NCBI RefSeq assembly: GCF_006539165.1
Contig: NZ_BJMM01000020.1
Coordinates: forward strand, 62,001 to 126,000
DNA length: 64,000 bases
Direction: 5' to 3'
Source: Streptomyces cacaoi
GTDB taxonomy: Bacteria; Actinomycetota; Actinomycetes; Streptomycetales; Streptomycetaceae
Each line of letters starts with the position of its first letter. Within the stretch, counting starts at the first letter, position 1. The notes beneath the pieces were generated by a model. The model was not told where the DNA came from and ran no database searches. It saw only the letters and a program-made list of their open reading frames with translations. A program made the translations under genes and the position numbers. Of this stretch, positions 59,755 through 64,000 are shown piece after piece.

Positions 59755-61071
59755 ATGGAGCGTCATGGGGCGGCCGGGAACGCGCGCAGGGCGCGGTGGA
59801 ATCTCGGGTTCGGGCTGGTGGCGGCGCTGGTGCTGGTCGGCGTGCTGCTCTCGGTGCCGGGGGACGGGCAGGCGCGCGGCTGCGGCGGCGCGCGGGTCAC
59901 CGGCTGGCGGCCCGACGACGCGATGACGGCGGAGCTGACCCGGTACGGCAACGACAACGCGCGGCTGGACGACTGGACGGGCGGGGACGGCACCCGCTCG
60001 GTGCGGCTGCCGGACGGCCGGACCCTGTGGATGTCGGCCGACACGTTCCTGGACGAGGTGCACGGCGGGAAGTCCCGCGACCCGGGCGCGGTGTGGGTGC
60101 GCAACTCGGGGCTGGTGATGTCGGCGCAGGGCAGATTCGAACGCACCCTGCTGGGCGGCACGGCGCAGCGTCCTGCGGCGCTGTTCCCGGGGACGGCGGC
60201 CGGGGACGGGCGCGAGGTGTGGCGGTGGCCGGTGCAGAGCGTCGTCGAGCCGCGGCGGCCGGGCTCGGCGGAGCAGGTCGTCCGGGTGCTGCTGTGGCAG
60301 CGGGAGAAGGGCGAGCCGCCGTGGATCTTCGGGGTGCCGCGGGCCAGCGAGGTGGCCACGTTCTCGCTGCCGGATCTGCGGCTGGAGTCCATCGACACCG
60401 TCTACGCGCCGCAGCACACCGATGTCGAACGGCGCGTCCTCTACGGCACGTCGGCGATCACCCGGGACGGCTGGACGTATGTGTTCGGCGCCGACGAGGG
60501 CAGCGTCGGCGGGAAGGCGTCCCGTGCGCATGTGGCCCGGGTGCCGCAGGGGCGGCTGGACGAGCCCGGCGCCTGGGAGTTCTGGGGCGGGGACGGCACG
60601 GCCCGGCCGTCGGCGGGCGCCCCGGGACGGGCGGCGGGCTGGCAGCGGGACCCGGCGAAGTCCACGCCGATACTGGTGGGCCGGACCGAGCAGCGCGGAG
60701 CGACCGGCACCTACACCGTGGTACGCCGGGGCGACAGCTGGCTGCTGCTGACCATGGACGCGGGCGGCCCGGACGGCGGCGGCATCACCGACGTGGTCTC
60801 GTACTGGGCGTGCGCGCCGACGGGCCCCTGGCACGGCCCCTCCGCCGTCGCCCAGCCGCCGCTGCCGCCGGGCGGGGCGCGGTACGGCGCGGTCCCGTAC
60901 AACCCGCAGGGGCATGCGGAGTTCGGCGCGGACGGCGGTGAACTGCTGCTGAGCTACGACGTGAACGTCATGCGCTCGCCCTCGGCGATCCACCAGGACG
61001 TCTCGCTCTACCGGCCCCGGTTCCTGCGGCTGGAGACCGGTCCGGCGCGGGGGCCCGGCGCGTCCGGCTGA
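59755..61071 (+). CDS. Exported protein with propeller-like domain (DUF4185/DUF5005-like)
   Basis: A 438-residue protein anchored or secreted via an uncleaved-looking signal (RRARWNLGFGLVAALVLVGVLLSVPG). The mature part repeats blade-like strands: LPDGRTLWMSADTFLDEV, SGLVMSAQGRFERTL, SAITRDGWTYVFGADEGS, DSWLLLTMDAGG and WACAPTGPWHGPSAV, similar to five-bladed glycosyl-hydrolase-like domains. I cannot name a substrate. ATG 59755 is chosen; a GTG three bases earlier is equivalent. Single gene, divergent from the small membrane protein. Confidence 0.7.
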   Translation: MERHGAAGNARRARWNLGFGLVAALVLVGVLLSVPGDGQARGCGGARVTGWRPDDAMTAELTRYGNDNARLDDWTGGDGTRSVRLPDGRTLWMSADTFLDEVHGGKSRDPGAVWVRNSGLVMSAQGRFERTLLGGTAQRPAALFPGTAAGDGREVWRWPVQSVVEPRRPGSAEQVVRVLLWQREKGEPPWIFGVPRASEVATFSLPDLRLESIDTVYAPQHTDVERRVLYGTSAITRDGWTYVFGADEGSVGGKASRAHVARVPQGRLDEPGAWEFWGGDGTARPSAGAPGRAAGWQRDPAKSTPILVGRTEQRGATGTYTVVRRGDSWLLLTMDAGGPDGGGITDVVSYWACAPTGPWHGPSAVAQPPLPPGGARYGAVPYNPQGHAEFGADGGELLLSYDVNVMRSPSAIHQDVSLYRPRFLRLETGPARGPGASG

Positions 61072-61123
61072 GGCCCGTCCGGCCACCGCGTCCCGTCCAC
61101 CGGAGGCCCGTCCCGGTGGCGGG

Positions 61124-61142
61124 GCCCGGCGGCTCGCCGGGC
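61124..61142. terminator. Hairpin between two convergent genes
   Basis: GCCCGGCG and CGCCGGGC around a 3-base loop, in the 150-base gap between stops at 61071 and 61222. Confidence 0.55.
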
Positions 61143-61221
61143 GGGCGTCGGCAGCCGGGGGTGCTCGGCCTCTCGGACCCGGGCGGGACCCGTCGGGCCG
61201 GGGGCCGGCCGGTGCGCGGGC

Positions 61222-61722
61222 TCAGCCCTCGACAAGGGTGACGGGCAACCCCTCGTCCGGGCCCGGCGGTTCGAAGAGCCGGGCGAGATGGCGTACGCCC
61301 GCGGCGTCCAGGGGGTGTGCACCGGGCCGGCGGGCCGCGGTGCGTGCCTCGGCCCGGGCCACGGCGGTCTCCAGCGGTACCCGGACGTGGTGGAGCCGTG
61401 CGGCGTACCCGGCGGATACGGCCCACTCACGCCAGTACGCGCGGCGGTCCCGGCTCCACTGGTTCCAGTCGAACACCACGTCGGTGCCGGCGCGCAGCAC
61501 CTGGAGCGCGGTCTCCCGGATCACCTCCTGGCAGGCCGCCGCCAGGCCCGGGTAGGCCGCGTCGTCGTAGCGGACATCGGGGTACAGGCGCAGCATCCAG
61601 GCGTCGAGCCCGAACCGCACGGCGGGCAGCCGCTCGGCGAGCTGCCGCGCGTACGTCGTCTTCCCGGCGCCGTTGAGCCCGCACAGCAGGTGGACGACGG
61701 GCCGGCCACCGCGCGCACTCAT
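61222..61722 (-). CDS. P-loop ATPase/kinase (AAA_33-like)
   Basis: A 166-residue nucleoside/small-molecule kinase-like protein. Walker A is GLNGAGKTTYA, followed by RLPAVRFGLDAWMLRLYPDVRY, and VVFDWNQWSRDRRAYWREWA where an Asp-Trp pair replaces the usual Walker B Asp. The family includes zeta-toxin-like kinases and chloramphenicol phosphotransferases; the substrate is unknown, and no antitoxin gene is adjacent. ATG 61722. Confidence 0.8.
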   Translation of the reverse strand: MSARGGRPVVHLLCGLNGAGKTTYARQLAERLPAVRFGLDAWMLRLYPDVRYDDAAYPGLAAACQEVIRETALQVLRAGTDVVFDWNQWSRDRRAYWREWAVSAGYAARLHHVRVPLETAVARAEARTAARRPGAHPLDAAGVRHLARLFEPPGPDEGLPVTLVEG

Positions 61723-61919
61723 CCGCTCCTCCTGTCCCGGGGCTGCCCGTTCGGATACCGCCCCTTCCGGTGCTTTCCGTCCCGGGGTTCGCCGTCCCGG
61801 GCTGCGCCGTCGTCCCGGCGCCCGCGCAGGGCGGCCGGCGGGCGGGGCGGGAACGTCGTCACCCCGGGGTCGGCGTCCCTGGGGCGACGCCGGCGGGCCG
61901 GGCGCCGGGGCCGGCCTGG

Positions 61920-63665
61920 TCAGGTGCGGCCGGGACCTTCCGGAGGCCCGTCCGGGGAGCCGTCGGAGGGACCGCGGGAGGGGCCGTCGGCGGAGCCGCG
62001 GGTGGGGTCACCGGAGCTGGGGCCGGTGCCGGTGCCGGTGCCGGTGCCGGAGCCGGGGCCGGGCTTGGAGCCGGAGCCGGGCTCGGAGCTGGAGCCGGAT
62101 CCGGGACCGGGCTCGGAGCTGGAGCCGGGGCCGGAGTCGGAGTCGGGAACGGGGCCGTGCGGGGTGCCGGGGCGGACGGGGCGGCGCATGGCTTCCGCCG
62201 CGCGGCGGGCCGCCTCCGTGGGGCGCAGGGCGTGGTCCACGGGCTGGTCGATGTCGGCGACGCCGTCGGCGTCCTCGTCCCTGGTCTCCTCCTCCCACAG
62301 CCGGCGGTACTTGGCGTCACGCAGCTTCAGCAGGACGCAGGCGACCGCGGCGGCGAACAGGGAGCCCAGCAGCACGGCCGCCTTGGTGTGCTCGGTGACA
62401 CCGGCGTCGGTGAACGCCAGCTCCGTGACGAGCAGCGAGACGGTGAAGCCGATACCGGCGAGCATGGCGACCCCGGCGATATCGGCCCAGGCCAGATCGG
62501 AACCGAGTCTGGCCCGGGTGAACCGGGCCGTCAGATAGGTGCCGCCGAACACGCCGAGGAACTTCCCGGCGAACAGCCCGAGCATCACGCCGAGCGCCTC
62601 GGGCTGCCGGAACGTCTCCGCCAGCGCCGAGCCGGAGACGCCGACCCCGGCGGCGAACAGGGCGAAGACGGGCACGGCGAACCCGGCGGACAGCGGGCGC
62701 ACCAGATGTTCGACGCGCTCGGCCGGCGAACTGCCCGTGTCGCCCGCGCCGGAGCCTGGGCGGTCCGGCCGGACGCGCAGCATCAGGCCCATGGCGACAC
62801 CGGCGATGGTCGCGTGCACCCCGCTGTTGTAGGCCAGCGCCCAGATGACCACGCCGAGCGGCACATACAGATACCAGCCGCGCACCCGCAGATTGACGTG
62901 CAGGACCCGGAAGACGATCAGCCCGACGACGGCACCGGCGAAGGCCGCCCAGTTGAGGGTCGAGGTGTAGAAGACGGCGATGACGAGGATCGCGCCGAGG
63001 TCGTCCACGATGGCCAGGGTGAGCAGGAAGGCACGCAGCCCCGAGGGCAGGTTGGTGCCGATGACGGCGAGCACCCCGAGCGCGAAGGCGATGTCGGTGG
63101 CCATGGGGACGGCCCAGCCGTGCATCTGCCCCCCGCCGGCGAGGTTCACCGCGACGTAGCACAGCGCGGGCACCGCCATGCCGCACACGGCCGCCACGAC
63201 GGGCAGTGCGGCGGCGGCCGGTCTGCGCAGCTCGCCCACCGTCAGCTCGCGCTTCAGCTCGATGCCCGCGACGAAGAAGAAGACGGTGAGGATGCCGTCG
63301 GAGGCCCAGTGCTCGACGGACAGGTCCAGGCCGAGCGCCGGGATGCCGAAGTGGAACGAGCGGACCGTCTCGTAGAGGTGGCTGAGCGGGGTGTTCGCGC
63401 ACAGCAGCGCCACCACGGTGGCCACCAGCAGCACGGTGCCGCCGACGGTCTCGGTCCGCAGCGCGTCGGTCAGCAGCCTGCGCTCCCGCGCGGAGGGCCG
63501 GGCGAAGAGAGCCGTGCCGGTGCCGTCGGGGCTGTCGGTGCCGTCGGCGCTACCCGCACCGGCCGCGTCTGCACCGTCGGGAGCCGTCGCCCCGGGGGCC
63601 TCGGCGCCCTCGTGCGACGGGGCGGGCTGCTCGGGGCTGCGGTCGTCGCCGTGCGGCGCTGCCAT
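61920..63665 (-). CDS. nhaA: Na+/H+ antiporter NhaA
   Basis: Exchanges Na+ for H+ across the membrane, giving salt and alkaline tolerance. 581 residues, longer than E. coli NhaA (388) because of tails. About 75 Ala/Gly/Asp-rich residues precede the antiporter core at about 75-470, with VPMATDIAFALGVLAVIG and LTLAIVDDLGAILVIAVFY supplying the ion-binding Asp pair and VEHWASDGILTVFFFVAGIELKREL near the start. The C-terminal about 110 residues are Gly/Ser/Pro low complexity, with (GT)n from GGTGCC hexamer repeats at about 62020-62048. ATG 63665. Confidence 0.95.
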   Translation of the reverse strand: MAAPHGDDRSPEQPAPSHEGAEAPGATAPDGADAAGAGSADGTDSPDGTGTALFARPSARERRLLTDALRTETVGGTVLLVATVVALLCANTPLSHLYETVRSFHFGIPALGLDLSVEHWASDGILTVFFFVAGIELKRELTVGELRRPAAAALPVVAAVCGMAVPALCYVAVNLAGGGQMHGWAVPMATDIAFALGVLAVIGTNLPSGLRAFLLTLAIVDDLGAILVIAVFYTSTLNWAAFAGAVVGLIVFRVLHVNLRVRGWYLYVPLGVVIWALAYNSGVHATIAGVAMGLMLRVRPDRPGSGAGDTGSSPAERVEHLVRPLSAGFAVPVFALFAAGVGVSGSALAETFRQPEALGVMLGLFAGKFLGVFGGTYLTARFTRARLGSDLAWADIAGVAMLAGIGFTVSLLVTELAFTDAGVTEHTKAAVLLGSLFAAAVACVLLKLRDAKYRRLWEEETRDEDADGVADIDQPVDHALRPTEAARRAAEAMRRPVRPGTPHGPVPDSDSGPGSSSEPGPGSGSSSEPGSGSKPGPGSGTGTGTGTGPSSGDPTRGSADGPSRGPSDGSPDGPPEGPGRT

Positions 63666-63844
63666 GGAGTCTCCGGGGACGCGTAGGGCCAGTAGATGCG
63701 GAGATCCGCACCGCCGACCAGTCTTCCCGGCACACCTGTGACGTCTTGATGTGATCTTGACGTTCCCCTCCACCGTACTGGTCGGGGAGCGCGCCGGCGC
63801 AAGAGGGGCGGTGAGCACGGCCACCACGAGCCCGGACATGAGCG

Positions 63845-63873
63845 GCCCCCTTCGCCGTCGCGACGAAGGGGGC
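63845..63873. terminator. Hairpin between the DUF397 gene and nhaA
   Basis: GCCCCCTTCG and CGAAGGGGGC, perfect 10-bp stem with 9-base loop, 25 bases past the DUF397 stop on the minus strand and upstream of nhaA. Confidence 0.75.
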
Positions 63874-63897
63874 GCTTTCGCTGTCGGCGCGCTGTCT

Positions 63898-64000
63898 TCA
63901 GGCGTCGAAGCCGCGCGCCTTGACGTGTGCGATGAAGCCTGCGAATGCGTTCGGGGGGAAGGAGAGGACGGGTCCCTCCGGGTTTTTGCTGTCCCGTACG
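63898..64000 (-). CDS. DUF397-domain protein, 3' end only
   Basis: The minus strand from the right edge reads VRDSKNPEGPVLSFPPNAFAGFIAHVKARGFDA and stop, the C-terminal half of DUF397: RDSK...GP.L.F....F..F. DUF397 proteins are small (about 60-80 residues), very abundant in Streptomyces and usually sit beside XRE regulators, acting as partners in morphogenesis or regulation. Its N-terminus and any XRE neighbour lie outside the window. Confidence 0.85.
   Translation of the reverse strand, partial: VRDSKNPEGPVLSFPPNAFAGFIAHVKARGFDA

Noticed and set aside
55680..60941. A 1,753-codon plus-strand open frame spanning several genes
   Set aside because: It crosses an SDR, a membrane protein, a DUF1266 protein and a promoter region in antisense or shifted frame, so it is not a gene.

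Overview
The window looks like core chromosome of a Streptomyces or a very close actinomycete. The DNA is extremely GC-rich, coding regions favour G or C in the third codon position, GTG and TTG starts are frequent, and families typical of actinomycetes are present (FUSC exporter, DUF397, DUF4429/SHOCT, S37 peptidase). Gene order resembles, from memory, the S. coelicolor glmS-to-citA segment. I found no tRNA, rRNA, insertion sequence, prophage or CRISPR array.

Layout. 0-6 kb: a universal stress protein, then glmS facing it across a strong shared terminator, a 101-residue conserved hypothetical flanked on both sides by 9-bp repeats, and a secreted GH20 beta-N-acetylhexosaminidase. 6-17 kb: a DUF4429/SHOCT protein and a leucine/isovalerate catabolic block (acyl-CoA dehydrogenase, HMG-CoA lyase, biotin-dependent carboxylase alpha and beta subunits) read leftwards, divergent from a TetR regulator, a second acyl-CoA dehydrogenase and a TesB thioesterase. 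The regulator and the carboxylase operon share a TTAACG-rich operator region. 17-25 kb: an unassigned 'phosphatase-like' protein, a 1,307-residue fused ABC exporter, a Nudix hydrolase and a secreted S37 peptidase.

25-38 kb is a carbohydrate catabolism block. A TIM-barrel isomerase and a LacI-type repressor lie leftwards. A translationally coupled three-gene operon (Gfo/Idh/MocA dehydrogenase, DUF993 aldolase-like protein, second TIM-barrel isomerase) lies rightwards behind a perfect LacI-type palindrome. The LacI protein is odd: about 265 residues of Ala/Pro-rich sequence with A-ending codons split its ligand-binding domain. Next comes a complete rbsR-A-C-B-D ribose operon, which meets the previous operon tail to tail at a perfect 30-bp palindrome.

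38-44 kb: a RecD2-type helicase, citrate synthase, a possible orphan transcript, a copper chaperone with a CsoR-like operator and a DedA membrane protein. 44-51 kb: a myo-inositol catabolic locus (iolE, iolC, a Cgl0159-type aldolase, iolB, iolD) with a pair of TGTNAGGACAA operators between the divergent iolE and iolC, and a 10-bp-period tandem repeat in front of iolB. iolG and iolA are not in the window. 51-64 kb: a FUSC exporter bracketed by oppositely oriented copies of an intergenic repeat, a VOC protein, a coupled membrane protein/SDR pair, a DUF1266-like protein, a one-helix membrane protein, a secreted propeller-like protein, a P-loop kinase, the NhaA antiporter and the 3' end of a DUF397 gene.

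The most distinctive points are the interrupted LacI repressor with its uncharacterised three-gene operon, the short-period repeats placed just upstream of genes, and the lack of desferrioxamine genes between the hexosaminidase and acyl-CoA dehydrogenase genes, where they lie in S. coelicolor.
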